From positions 195,988 to 259,987 of the forward strand of contig JBGCDH010000032.1 in NCBI GenBank assembly GCA_045105235.1: 64,000 nucleotides of DNA. Direction: 5' to 3'. Under the pieces are notes generated by a model. That model was not told where the DNA came from and did no database searches. It saw only the letters and a program-made list of their open reading frames with translations. The translations under genes and the position numbers were made by a program. Shown here piece by piece: positions 8,778 to 17,373 of this stretch (positions are counted from its first letter, which is position 1; the number at the start of each line of letters is the position of its first letter). Source of the DNA: GCA-2684655 sp045105235. Lineage in GTDB: Bacteria > Planctomycetota > UBA1135 > UBA2386.

Positions 8778-9356
8778 TCAACTGTCGATGCGAGTGTGTT
8801 GGCGTCGCCGGACTTCGAGCGATCCGCCGTCGAGGCCGATGCGACACAAGAACACCTCGCCGTGGCGGTTGCGCACAACCAAGTGCCAGTATTCCTCGCG
8901 CACCGGCCCGGACACGATTTCGGCTCGGTCGACAAAGGTGCCGCTGGCAAGCGCCGCGCTCAGCACGTGTTCGGGCACCTTGGCGAGGGGCACGGTGTGG
9001 GAGCGCTCGAGCACGTTGCCGTCCCGGTCGACCAAGAGGGAGCGGACGTGCTCGATGGGCTGCGCGTAAGATTTTTCGACTCGGTAGCCGATCCCGCGCT
9101 CGCCGCGCTCCCAGCCGCAAAACTCGAGTTCGCCGTCCGGTGCGATGCCGTCACAGGTTGTGCGTGCTCGTGCGGGTAGCTCCCGATACTCGATCGGGGC
9201 GGCCACGCTCAGGATCTCACTGCCGGCAAGGGTCATGCGGGCAGTCGCACCCGGGGTGGCGCCGGCCAGCAGTTCGGTCGCGTTTGGGGCTGGGGCGCTG
9301 GCGCACCCGGCGAGCAGGGCGAGGCACGGAGAGCTAAGCCTGAGGTGTCGACGCAT
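8778..9356 (-). CDS. Putative lipoprotein, unknown
   Basis: 192 aa from ATG 9356 (MRRHLRLSSPCLALLAGC). It has a short signal sequence with lipobox LLAGC, predicting a lipid-anchored exported protein. The mature part contains two similar-length beta-rich halves with CDGIAPDGELEFCGWERG (a possible disulfide pair) and a C-terminal HLVVRNRHGEVFLCRIGLDG stretch. The frame is open far upstream (to 9662), but that extension overlaps the divergent gene at 9448 and is not used. No family recognised. Confidence 0.7.
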   Translation of the reverse strand: MRRHLRLSSPCLALLAGCASAPAPNATELLAGATPGATARMTLAGSEILSVAAPIEYRELPARARTTCDGIAPDGELEFCGWERGERGIGYRVEKSYAQPIEHVRSLLVDRDGNVLERSHTVPLAKVPEHVLSAALASGTFVDRAEIVSGPVREEYWHLVVRNRHGEVFLCRIGLDGGSLEVRRRQHTRIDS

Positions 9357-9447
9357 GAACGAACTGTCCTGAACCATGCCCTGGAGCGCAAGGAAGCGCC
9401 TCCGGGCTTGAACCCGTCCGCCTGGTGCCGACACTGTTCGGCTGAAA

Positions 9448-10071
9448 ATGATCGACCAACCCTTCGAGCAACTCGTCGACTCCCTTGCCCAAAAGACACC
9501 TACGCCGGGTGGTGGAGCGGCGGCCGCGATGGCCGGGTGCATGGGCACCTCGCTGTTCTTGATGACCGTGCGGTTCTCCCGCGGCAAGAAGGCCAACGTG
9601 GACCGTGATGACGACCTGGCGCGCGTCGAGGTGCTGCTGGATGACCACCTGAAGCGTCTCAAGCCGATGGCGGAGCGTGACTGCAGCGCGTTTGATCGGG
9701 TCTCGGCGGCCTACGGCATGCCCAAGGCCTCGGACGCCGACAAAGAGCTTCGCAACAAGGCGATCCAGGAAGCGATGGTCGGTGCCATGGTCGTGCCAGA
9801 AGAAACCCAGGCGATGATCCGCGACGTCTTTGTTGGCATGGAGCAGGTCATCGACTGCATCGGCAAGAACATCGTCAGTGACCTTGCGTCGGGCGCTGCG
9901 TTGCTGCTTGCGGCAGCCGAGGGTGCCTTCTTGAACGTGCGCATCAACGCGGGATTCCTGTCCGATCGCGAGCTTGCGGATCGCACGATGCATCGGGCGA
10001 CTCAAGTGCGCGAAGAGATCAGCTCCTACCAAAACGCGATTGCCGTCGCCGTCGACGGAAAGCTCGGATGA
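9448..10071 (+). CDS. Cyclodeaminase/cyclohydrolase (FTCD_C) family protein
   Basis: 207 aa, all helical, matching the stand-alone formiminotetrahydrofolate cyclodeaminase / methenyl-THF cyclohydrolase (FchA) family. That family converts formimino-THF to methenyl-THF, or methenyl-THF to formyl-THF, in one-carbon metabolism. The family hallmark TPTPGGGAAAAMAGCMG stands at residues 17-33, followed by the conserved RDCSAFDRVSAAYGMPK segment and a C-terminal GAALLLAAAEGAFLNVRIN segment. The 3' end overlaps the gpmI start by ATGA, so the two are translationally coupled. This is an unusual pairing of a folate enzyme with glycolysis. Exact reaction not determinable from sequence alone. Confidence 0.85.
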   Translation: MIDQPFEQLVDSLAQKTPTPGGGAAAAMAGCMGTSLFLMTVRFSRGKKANVDRDDDLARVEVLLDDHLKRLKPMAERDCSAFDRVSAAYGMPKASDADKELRNKAIQEAMVGAMVVPEETQAMIRDVFVGMEQVIDCIGKNIVSDLASGAALLLAAAEGAFLNVRINAGFLSDRELADRTMHRATQVREEISSYQNAIAVAVDGKLG

Positions 10072-11624
10072 GCGCTTTCGCCAAAGGCGGCCGCGCGCCG
10101 CTGCTGCTGTGCGTTCTCGACGGGTTTGGCGAAGCGGAGGCCGGCCCGGGCAACGCGATTACGACAGCTCAGCCACGCTACTGGAACGAGCTGCGTCAAC
10201 GCTTTCCGTCGACGCTGCTGTCGGCAAGCGGCGAGGACGTTGGTTTGCCGTGTGGCCTGATGGGCAACAGCGAAGTCGGGCACCTCAACATCGGTGCAGG
10301 CCGCGTCGTCTACCAAGAAATCACGCGTATCGACAAGTCGATCGCCGATGGGGAGTTTGTGCAGAATGAAGCGCTGCTCTCCGCCTGCAAGGCGGCGCTT
10401 GCCAACAACTCGACGCTGCACCTGTTTGGCCTCGTGTCCGATGGCGGCGTGCACAGCAGTGATCGCCACCTGCGCGTCTTGCTTGAGATGGCGAAGCAGC
10501 AGGGGCTCAGCGGCGACCGCGTCTGCCTGCATGCATTCTTGGACGGACGCGATACCTCGCCGCGGTCGGCGCAGGGCTACATCGAGACCGTTGAGGGGTG
10601 GATGCGCGAGCTTGGTGTTGGCCGCATTGCGACCGTGATCGGGCGCTACTACGCGATGGACCGCGACAAGCGCTGGGAGCGTGTGCAGCTAGCTTACGAT
10701 GCGCTGTCGATTGGCCGCGGCGACGCGGCGGCTTCGGCCCAGGCCGCGATTGCGGCTGCCTACGAGCGCGGCGAAAACGATGAGTTCGTCAAGCCGGCGA
10801 TCATCGGCTCGCCCGACCACGGGCGCGTGCGCACGGGCGATGCGGTGGTGTTCTTCAACTACCGCACCGACCGCGCGCGGCAGCTGACCGAAGCCTTCGC
10901 GAGCCACGACTTTGCCGCCTTCCCGCGGGCGTCGTTTCCGGTCGTGCACTTCGTCACGATGACGCGCTACCGGGAGGATTTTCCGTGCCCGATCGCATTT
11001 CCGCCGCAGCACCTGAAGGGCATCTTCCCGCAGGTCGTCAGTTCGGCGGGGCTGTCGCAGCTGCGCATTGCCGAGACGGAAAAGTATGCGCACGTGACGT
11101 TCTTCCTGTCGGGAGGCGACGAGCGCGAGCTGCCGGGCGAGCGTCGTTTGCTGGTGCCAAGCCCCAAGGTTGCGACCTACGATCTGCAGCCGGAGATGTC
11201 GGCGGTGCAGGTTACCGATTCGCTGCTGCAAGAGCTGGAGTCCGATCGCGCGCCCGACGTGACCATCCTAAACTTTGCGAACGCCGACATGGTTGGCCAC
11301 AGCGGCATCATCGACGCGGCTGTGCGCGCGGTGCAGACGATCGACCAGTGCCTGTCGCGCATCGTGCCCGCGTTCTTGGCGCGCGGCGGCACCGCTGCGA
11401 TCACGGCCGATCACGGCAACGTCGAGCAGATGTTGGACCTCGGCGATGGCCAGGTGCACACGGCGCACACGACCAATCCGGTGCCGCTGTTGATCTGTTC
11501 CGAAGCCATGCGGAACCGCGCGATGAAGCCGCAAGGGCGTCTCTGCGACATTGCGACTACGCTATTGCCAATCCTCGGGCTCGATCGCGCCGAGGGGATG
11601 GATGGTGTCGACTTGTTCGCATGA
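10068..11624 (+). CDS. gpmI: 2,3-bisphosphoglycerate-independent phosphoglycerate mutase
   Basis: 518 aa, normal iPGM length. It interconverts 3- and 2-phosphoglycerate in glycolysis/gluconeogenesis using two Mn ions and a phosphoserine intermediate, in the cytoplasm. The order of motifs is complete: LCVLDGFGE metal site at the N-terminus, GNSEVGHLNIGAGR with the nucleophilic Ser near residue 67, HAFLDGRDTSP, FFNYRTDRARQLTEAF, and the C-terminal metal ligands FANADMVGHSG and ITADHGNVEQM. It overlaps the preceding cyclodeaminase-family gene by 4 bases; the M28 peptidase gene follows after 10 bases. Confidence 0.96.
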   Translation: MSAFAKGGRAPLLLCVLDGFGEAEAGPGNAITTAQPRYWNELRQRFPSTLLSASGEDVGLPCGLMGNSEVGHLNIGAGRVVYQEITRIDKSIADGEFVQNEALLSACKAALANNSTLHLFGLVSDGGVHSSDRHLRVLLEMAKQQGLSGDRVCLHAFLDGRDTSPRSAQGYIETVEGWMRELGVGRIATVIGRYYAMDRDKRWERVQLAYDALSIGRGDAAASAQAAIAAAYERGENDEFVKPAIIGSPDHGRVRTGDAVVFFNYRTDRARQLTEAFASHDFAAFPRASFPVVHFVTMTRYREDFPCPIAFPPQHLKGIFPQVVSSAGLSQLRIAETEKYAHVTFFLSGGDERELPGERRLLVPSPKVATYDLQPEMSAVQVTDSLLQELESDRAPDVTILNFANADMVGHSGIIDAAVRAVQTIDQCLSRIVPAFLARGGTAAITADHGNVEQMLDLGDGQVHTAHTTNPVPLLICSEAMRNRAMKPQGRLCDIATTLLPILGLDRAEGMDGVDLFA

Positions 11625-11634
11625 GGTGTTCTGG

Positions 11635-13038
11635 ATGATGGCTGCCCGCTTCGGTGTTGTTTCTGCGGCTTTGCTGGCCGCTCTCTTGGGTCCAGCAATG
11701 GCTCGTGCCCAGGACGGTGGCGGCGCGACGCTTGCGAAGGCGCCAATCGATGCGCGTATCCGTGCCGCAATCGCCGAAGTCGACGCCGCCCGGATCGAAG
11801 CGGATGTGCGCAAGCTCTGTGGCTTCGGCACGCGGCACGTGCTGTCGCGGACCGACAGCGACACGGAGGGCACTGGAGCAGCGCGGCGCTGGCTCAAGGC
11901 CGAATACGAACGGATCGCGGCCGGCAACAACCGCCTGACGGTGCGCTTTCAGAACGCAACGGTGCCGTGCACGCGCCGAGGCATGCCGAGTGAGGTTGAC
12001 CTGGTCAACGTTGTCGCGACGCTGCGCGGCACGACGGATCCCGAGCGGATCTACGTTGTCAGCGGCCACTACGACTCGCGCAACGGCGACGGTGGCGACG
12101 GCAAGGCTGCTGCGCCTGGGGCGGTGGATGACGCTTCGGGCACGGCCGTGGCGCTCGAAGCGTGTCGGGTGCTGAGCAAGCAGTCGTTCGCCGCGACGAT
12201 CCTGTTTTGTGCCTACGACGGCGAGGAGCAGGGATTGCTCGGCTCTAAGGCCCATGCGACGCTCCTGGCGGAGGGCGACGCGGCTGTCGACGGCATGATC
12301 ACGTGCGACATTGTCGGCAATTCGCGCGGCATGGATGGGCAGCTCTACGACGGCTTTGTGCGCTGCTTTAGCTATGCCCCGACCGGCTCCGACAGCTTTG
12401 GTCGCAGCCTCGCGCGCGTGCTTTCGCGAGCCGGCAGGGGCTACGTCGATGACTTTGACGTCAAGCTCATCTTCCGCGGCGATCGCTACGGGCGCGGCGG
12501 CGACCACCGCTCGTTCTTCGATCAGGGCTATCCCGCGATCCGTTTGACGGAGCCGCGTGAAGACTTCTCACGGCAGCACCAGAACATCCGTGATCGTGAC
12601 GGCAAGCCTTACGGCGACCTGCCGGACTACGCCGACTTCGACTACTCGGCAAACGTCGCGAGGATCGTGGTTGCGTCGCTGGCCGAGCTGGCATCTGCCC
12701 CGCCGCCGCCGCTTTGTAGCAACGCCAGGCTGGCCCGTGACGCCTACGACACGCTGCTGGTCTACCAACCGCAAGATCCGGCAGTCCGCGTTGAGTTCGT
12801 CGTGCGTGAGACAACCGAGCCGGATTGGACTGCCGTGATCGGAATGGACGAAGCGGAGATTCAGCCGACGCGCTCGGGCCGCCTGCTGGCGCGACTCAAG
12901 GGGGTTTGCCTTGACGATGTGGTGGTCGGCGTGCGTTCGGTCGGGCGTGACGGTGCCCGCAGCCGGGTCGCGACACCGCCGGAGCCGGACCGGTTTGCCC
13001 AGCGACAGAAAAGCAACCGCACGCGCCGCGGGCGCTGA
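11635..13038 (+). CDS. Secreted M28-family zinc aminopeptidase
   Basis: 467 aa. A Sec signal peptide (cleavage near AMARAQ) sends it across the inner membrane. The M28 zinc-peptidase core follows: VSGHYDSRNGD (first His/Asp), GAVDDASGTAVALE (bridging Asp), CAYDGEEQGLLGS (catalytic Glu pair), MITCDIVGN (Asp) and a late GGDHRSFFDQGYPAIRLTE (His). The last 100 residues form an Ig/fibronectin-like C-terminal domain that M28 enzymes of this type often carry. Starts at 11635 and 11638 are adjacent ATGs. It likely degrades peptides in the periplasm or outside. It sits 10 bases after gpmI, probably on the same transcript. Confidence 0.9.
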   Translation: MMAARFGVVSAALLAALLGPAMARAQDGGGATLAKAPIDARIRAAIAEVDAARIEADVRKLCGFGTRHVLSRTDSDTEGTGAARRWLKAEYERIAAGNNRLTVRFQNATVPCTRRGMPSEVDLVNVVATLRGTTDPERIYVVSGHYDSRNGDGGDGKAAAPGAVDDASGTAVALEACRVLSKQSFAATILFCAYDGEEQGLLGSKAHATLLAEGDAAVDGMITCDIVGNSRGMDGQLYDGFVRCFSYAPTGSDSFGRSLARVLSRAGRGYVDDFDVKLIFRGDRYGRGGDHRSFFDQGYPAIRLTEPREDFSRQHQNIRDRDGKPYGDLPDYADFDYSANVARIVVASLAELASAPPPPLCSNARLARDAYDTLLVYQPQDPAVRVEFVVRETTEPDWTAVIGMDEAEIQPTRSGRLLARLKGVCLDDVVVGVRSVGRDGARSRVATPPEPDRFAQRQKSNRTRRGR

Positions 13039-13127
13039 GCGCTCTTCGGGCCTAAGATGCGTTGATGATTCGAGGATCGGTGAACCGGCGTTCGGCCGGG
13101 CTTTGTCATAGTTTCGGCGGTGGCCGG

Positions 13128-15851
13128 GTGGCAAAGCCGACTCCTGCGCGCGTCGCAGCTTTGGCAGGCGTGGCCGTCTTGGCTTGCGCAGGGGGCTGCG
13201 CCGGCGAGGGCAGCGACATCGGCCCGCGGCTGCCGCGCCTTCCCGATGCAAGCTCGCGCGTTCTCGTTCTCGACGACCAAAACCGCGGCGTGGTTTCCGC
13301 TGCGGTGTCCATCGTCGGCACCAACCTGCGTGCGGCGACCGGCCGCAATGGCCGCGCCGACTTCTTGTCGTCGCCGTCCGGGACGGTGCTGCTCGATGTC
13401 GATGGCTCCGTGGGTGCCGCGGTGTCGGGCGACGACCTGGCTCGATTGACGGTGGCAATGCCGGTCGTCGGCGGGGATCTGCAGTCGCCGGTGCACCTGC
13501 CGAACCTGCCGGCTTCGACGGCGCAGACGGTGCTTGCAGGCATACAGCCCAGCGCGACGACGGTGACCTCCACCGGCGGTTCGACCCTGACAATTGCCGC
13601 CGGCTTGAGTGTTGGCGCGCCCGATGACGCCGCACAGGTCGAGCTGCGACTCGGCGAGCTGTCGTCTCGAAACCTGCCGGGCGAGCTGCCGCGGGGAAGC
13701 GTTACGGGCTTGTTGTTTGGCCGGGGCGTCTACGTCTCGCCGCCTGACGTTCGGTTTTCGCCGGGTGTCGATCTGTCGGTGCCCGACGATCTTCAGCTCG
13801 GCGGCGAACGTGCCCGGCTCTACTACCTGGATCCGACGACCGGTACGTGGGATCCGGTCGCGTTTCCGCCCGCGGGCACGACGTCGGTGGTGGGCGTCAT
13901 CACGCGCGGGGGGCTCTACGCGTTTGGCGCGGACGTTCCCGTCGCGAGCGTGGCGGGTCGCATCGTCAACAGCGCGACGGACACACGTCAAAACGTCGGC
14001 GAGGCCACCGTTCGAGTTGACGGCCGCGTCGCAACGACGGCATCGGACGGGACGTTTGTAGTAGACGATGTCCCGACACGGTTCGGCGACGGCTTGCCGC
14101 GGGACACGGTGGTGGAAGTGTTCGCCGGCGGCTCATGGCTGCCGGCAGTAGCTAGCGCGCCGGTGGCCTTTGAGGCGCTGAGCGGCGGCTTTGAGCCCCT
14201 CGGAGACGTGGTGCTCGACACCGTTCCGTGCGGCAACATCCGCGTGCAGCAAGTGGTCCGCGCGCGCGCGGATCCGCTGCAGCCGGTGCGGTTGAGCTCG
14301 CTCGCGGGCGATGTGGCGCTGGTTTCGTTTGGCGATGCCGAGGGACAGGTCTTGTTCGAAGACGTGCCGGCCGGTTTCTTTGGCTACCAGGAAGGCCGCC
14401 GCCGCAGCCGTCTAGAGGCTCTCTACGGGCAGAGCGTGGCGTTTCAGCCCGCCGGCAACCGCTGGCTGGATGCGTTCCAGTTCTTGTTCCAGCGGCGCTG
14501 GTTTCAGGGCAGTCGGACCTCGCGCGCCTACGTGTGCGATGCCGTTGGCGGCGGCCCGATTGCCGGTGCGGTGCTGGTGCAGGGAGAGCGCTCGGGTGAG
14601 GGCTTTGTCGGTGAAACGCGCGAGAACGGCACGCTGTTCGGCGAGCGCGCCTACGAGCAGCGCGGCACGGTCACGCTGAAGACGGAGCGGGACAGCCGCA
14701 GCATCACGCACGCGGTCTCCATCGAGCTGGCGGACTCCGATCAGTTTGAGTTCCCGATGCAGAGGGTTCTCCGCAGTCCGCTCGGCGCGTTCGATCGCCA
14801 CGGCGTTCTGGAGGGTGAGCTTTTGGGGGTGGATCCGTCGCGCGAGCACGCCATCCGCAGCACCCGTCGGCTTGCGCTGCAGGAATGGTGGGATGAGCTT
14901 GTCGACGGCGTCTCGCTGCCGAGTGCGCTGCCCGTGGATGTGGATCCCGCGACGACGCACGGCCCGTTTCGAGTCGGTGTCGCCGTGCCGGGCGGGCACG
15001 TTGCGGCGATGGAGTTCACTTCGGCAGGCGGCGTGGACACGCTGCAGAGCGTTGGTCTACTGCGCAATCTAGAGCCCGAAGAGGCGGCGGTGACCGAGCG
15101 CGACATCGTGCTCGAGTTTGCCGCCGATACGACCTTTACGGTGGTGGGTGGAGCTGCGACCACCGAGCCGGCGATTGTGCCGGCGGACTTCGAGCTCGCG
15201 CTCGCCCTCGAATTGCCGGCGGGCCCAGCCGTTGGTGGCAACGAGCCAGTGCCGTTGATCGTCGACGTCGCGCGCGACCTCGATGGTTCGCTGGCGCTGG
15301 TCGGTCAGAATCTTCAGCTGACGCTGCCGGCATTGACTGGCTCGCTGCAGGACCACGCGTGGCTCGCCCTGCTCCAGGGATCAACGGAAAGTGCGGGCGT
15401 CACCTCGTCGCACGCTTCGCTGCTTCGCCTGGCGGATACGAGTGTGCCGGTTGGTGCTTTCCGTTTGCCGGAGCTGCCGACGCTCACATCGCCGGCCGCT
15501 GGTTCGACCGTTGCCGCGCAAGGTCTCCAGGTTGGCTTTTCGCTGCCGGCGAACGCTGTTGGCGGTGTTCTCGAGCTGCGCTCGGAAACGGCGTCGGATC
15601 TGCTGCTGTGGGATGTCTTTGTTCGCCCCGATCAGCCGGACTTCGCATTCCTGGAGCTTCCGACCGAGGCCGAGAACCCGCTCGTTGCGGGTCGCACCTA
15701 CACGCTGACCGTGACCGCGTGGTTTGGGGACATCGACATTGACTCACCCGATTCGTTTGGTGACTTCGTCGCCTACCGACAGACCATCGATCTGATCGAG
15801 GCCGGTGTCCGTCAAATCTCGCGGCGCTCGATTACGTTCTCGACCAACTGA
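13128..15851 (+). CDS. Large secreted lipoprotein with carboxypeptidase-regulatory-like domains
   Basis: About 907 aa from GTG 13128. That start gives a compact signal peptide with lipobox near LACAGGC; ATG 13062 would add 22 residues and is the alternative. The mature protein is nearly all beta. An N-terminal domain carries RVLVLDDQNRGVVSAAVSI (a carboxypeptidase-D regulatory-like strand set), and a second such module near residue 280 carries GRIVNSATDTRQNVGEATV. The long C-terminal half is unrecognised and ends in a Fn3/Big-like region (AAGSTVAAQGLQVGFSLP). No catalytic motif. It is probably a surface or periplasmic scaffold or carbohydrate-contacting protein. Its stop overlaps the start of the aspartic-protease lipoprotein (TGATG). 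Confidence 0.75.
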   Translation: MAKPTPARVAALAGVAVLACAGGCAGEGSDIGPRLPRLPDASSRVLVLDDQNRGVVSAAVSIVGTNLRAATGRNGRADFLSSPSGTVLLDVDGSVGAAVSGDDLARLTVAMPVVGGDLQSPVHLPNLPASTAQTVLAGIQPSATTVTSTGGSTLTIAAGLSVGAPDDAAQVELRLGELSSRNLPGELPRGSVTGLLFGRGVYVSPPDVRFSPGVDLSVPDDLQLGGERARLYYLDPTTGTWDPVAFPPAGTTSVVGVITRGGLYAFGADVPVASVAGRIVNSATDTRQNVGEATVRVDGRVATTASDGTFVVDDVPTRFGDGLPRDTVVEVFAGGSWLPAVASAPVAFEALSGGFEPLGDVVLDTVPCGNIRVQQVVRARADPLQPVRLSSLAGDVALVSFGDAEGQVLFEDVPAGFFGYQEGRRRSRLEALYGQSVAFQPAGNRWLDAFQFLFQRRWFQGSRTSRAYVCDAVGGGPIAGAVLVQGERSGEGFVGETRENGTLFGERAYEQRGTVTLKTERDSRSITHAVSIELADSDQFEFPMQRVLRSPLGAFDRHGVLEGELLGVDPSREHAIRSTRRLALQEWWDELVDGVSLPSALPVDVDPATTHGPFRVGVAVPGGHVAAMEFTSAGGVDTLQSVGLLRNLEPEEAAVTERDIVLEFAADTTFTVVGGAATTEPAIVPADFELALALELPAGPAVGGNEPVPLIVDVARDLDGSLALVGQNLQLTLPALTGSLQDHAWLALLQGSTESAGVTSSHASLLRLADTSVPVGAFRLPELPTLTSPAAGSTVAAQGLQVGFSLPANAVGGVLELRSETASDLLLWDVFVRPDQPDFAFLELPTEAENPLVAGRTYTLTVTAWFGDIDIDSPDSFGDFVAYRQTIDLIEAGVRQISRRSITFSTN

Positions 15852-17260
15852 TGGGTGCGCGGCTTGGCCTGGTCGGCGTTCTCGCTGCGTTCACAGCCGT
15901 TGGCCCAGGCTGCGTAGGCGGAGGTCCTCTACCGACCCTTGAGCAGCAGCTCGGACTCGCAGCGACAGCCCTGGCGAACGGCAAGATCGAAGATGCCTCG
16001 GCGCTGGTCGCCGACGCGCGCAAGTGGGATCCACGCCACGTTGATGCGGCTCGCTGGAGCTCCCTGCTGGCGGACATGTATTGGCGCGACGAGGAGGCCG
16101 TGCGCGAGCTGAAGATGGCCCTGCGATGGGCGCGCGTGATGGGCCTTTCGGCCGCCTCCGAGTCCGAGCCCGCATCCGATTCGGATTCGGATTCGGATGT
16201 GCCGCTGCCGCCGCCGTCCTTGCTGTCGCTGGACGGCGATTTGCCGGATGCGCTCGCTTTCGCGGAGCGCGATGCCAGCAATCTCGCCGCACTCCGCGGC
16301 CGGCTCGGCGAGCTGCTGTTTCAGGCGGGGCGCTGGGGGGAAAGTTCGGCGCCGCTTCTCGACGGGGCGCTGGGACCGCTTGCCGAACGCCGCCGCGCGT
16401 TTGCGATGTTGGCCTCGTCGCTGCCGTTTGTGCGCCGCTTTGCCGGTCCGCTGCTGACGGAGCAACCGCTGCTGCGCGGGGCGACGCCCGAGTTCGTATG
16501 CGGGATTCGCGGCCGGTTGCGGCCCTTTGCGATCGATACGGGCACATCGATGACCACCGTAGCCGCGTCGTTTGCCGAGGAGCTTGGCGTGCGTAGTCGT
16601 CAGCTCGCGGGCGAAGCTCTCGACGGTGCCGGCCAGCGCCTTGCCGTCGAGGTGGGGGCCTTGCCGCAGTTTCGCATCGGCAACGTCGACATCGGCGCCG
16701 TGCCGATCATGATCGTGTCCGATCGAGCTCTCGAACTGCGTGACCTGCACGGAGGTCCCGAGCGCGTTCCGCGCGGCGTTCTCGGCCTCGATCTGCTGGC
16801 GGCTTGCCGGCTGACGATTGATCCGGACCGCGGCAGTGTGGTGCTCGAGCTGCCGCAGGGGCTGCCGCGAACCGAATCCGTGCAGTGCCTGCGCGTCGAC
16901 GGTCGCTGTCTCGTCCCGGTGGTTGTGGAGGGGCGCCGCCTTTGGTTTGTGCTCGATACCGGCGCGAGCCACTCGAGCCTGAGCCTGCGCGGGCTTCGTG
17001 ACTTATCGGACGGTGCGACTCGGGCAACGCCCTCGTTTCGGCGCGTGCGCACGGCCGGTGGCGGCGTGATGGCCGTCAAGGAAGTGCGCGACCTGGTGAT
17101 TCGCTGCTCGGACGCGCGCTTTCTGCACGTCACCCTGCCCGTTGTCGATCGTGGCGACGAAACGGTCTTTCCGATCCATGGCGTGCTCGGCATCGACTTG
17201 CTGCATCGCTGCCTGCTAACGCTCGATCGCGGTCGCCTGCGGCTTGCTGCACGCGGCTAG
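15851..17260 (+). CDS. Lipoprotein with TPR-like N-terminus and two tandem retropepsin-like aspartic protease domains
   Basis: 469 aa. Signal sequence with lipobox-like TAVGPGC; then a helical TPR-like region (about 30-100), an Asp/Ser linker (SESEPASDSDSDSD, 103-116), more helices to about 200, and two successive clan-AA domains. Domain 1 has FAIDTGTSMTTV (Asp229) and closes with GVLGLDLLAACRLTID. Domain 2 has FVLDTGASHSSL (Asp369) and closes with GVLGIDLLHRCLLTLD. Two DTG motifs in one chain could give a complete two-Asp active site without dimerisation. The start overlaps the stop of the upstream lipoprotein gene. The TAG stop is the CTAG end of repeat copy A (17257). Confidence 0.85.
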   Translation: MGARLGLVGVLAAFTAVGPGCVGGGPLPTLEQQLGLAATALANGKIEDASALVADARKWDPRHVDAARWSSLLADMYWRDEEAVRELKMALRWARVMGLSAASESEPASDSDSDSDVPLPPPSLLSLDGDLPDALAFAERDASNLAALRGRLGELLFQAGRWGESSAPLLDGALGPLAERRRAFAMLASSLPFVRRFAGPLLTEQPLLRGATPEFVCGIRGRLRPFAIDTGTSMTTVAASFAEELGVRSRQLAGEALDGAGQRLAVEVGALPQFRIGNVDIGAVPIMIVSDRALELRDLHGGPERVPRGVLGLDLLAACRLTIDPDRGSVVLELPQGLPRTESVQCLRVDGRCLVPVVVEGRRLWFVLDTGASHSSLSLRGLRDLSDGATRATPSFRRVRTAGGGVMAVKEVRDLVIRCSDARFLHVTLPVVDRGDETVFPIHGVLGIDLLHRCLLTLDRGRLRLAARG

Positions 17261-17373
17261 TAACCGCGCATCGGGTAGACGGGGCCTGATCCGGGATGCG
17301 AAGGCGTTCGTCGCAAGGCGCTGCGACGAACGCATGTTCCATGCTGCCCCCGATATCGGATGCACGACCCTAG
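17257..17373. repeat. Repeat element copy A (117 bp, short form) between convergent genes
   Basis: Bounded by CTAG at 17257-17260 and 17370-17373. The first provides the TAG stop of the rightward protease lipoprotein and the last that of the leftward exported protein. It shares long stretches with copies at 47464 and 49458: the GTAGACGG block, TGATCCGGGATGCGAAGGCG, the hairpin, and the CGGATGCACGAC terminal sequence. The hairpin has a perfect 12-bp stem, GCGTTCGTCGCA (17304-17315) with TGCGACGAACGC (17322-17333), and loop AGGCGC. Compared with the others it lacks an internal 60-90 base segment and has a degenerate left terminus. Confidence 0.85.

Noticed and set aside
12861..13991. Leftward open frame of about 376 codons opposite the M28 and lipoprotein genes
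   Set aside because: Crosses a gene boundary and carries no motif.
16160..16200. Asp/Ser dipeptide coding repeat as a possible tandem-repeat finding
   Set aside because: Short (about four SD units) and part of an ordinary linker.
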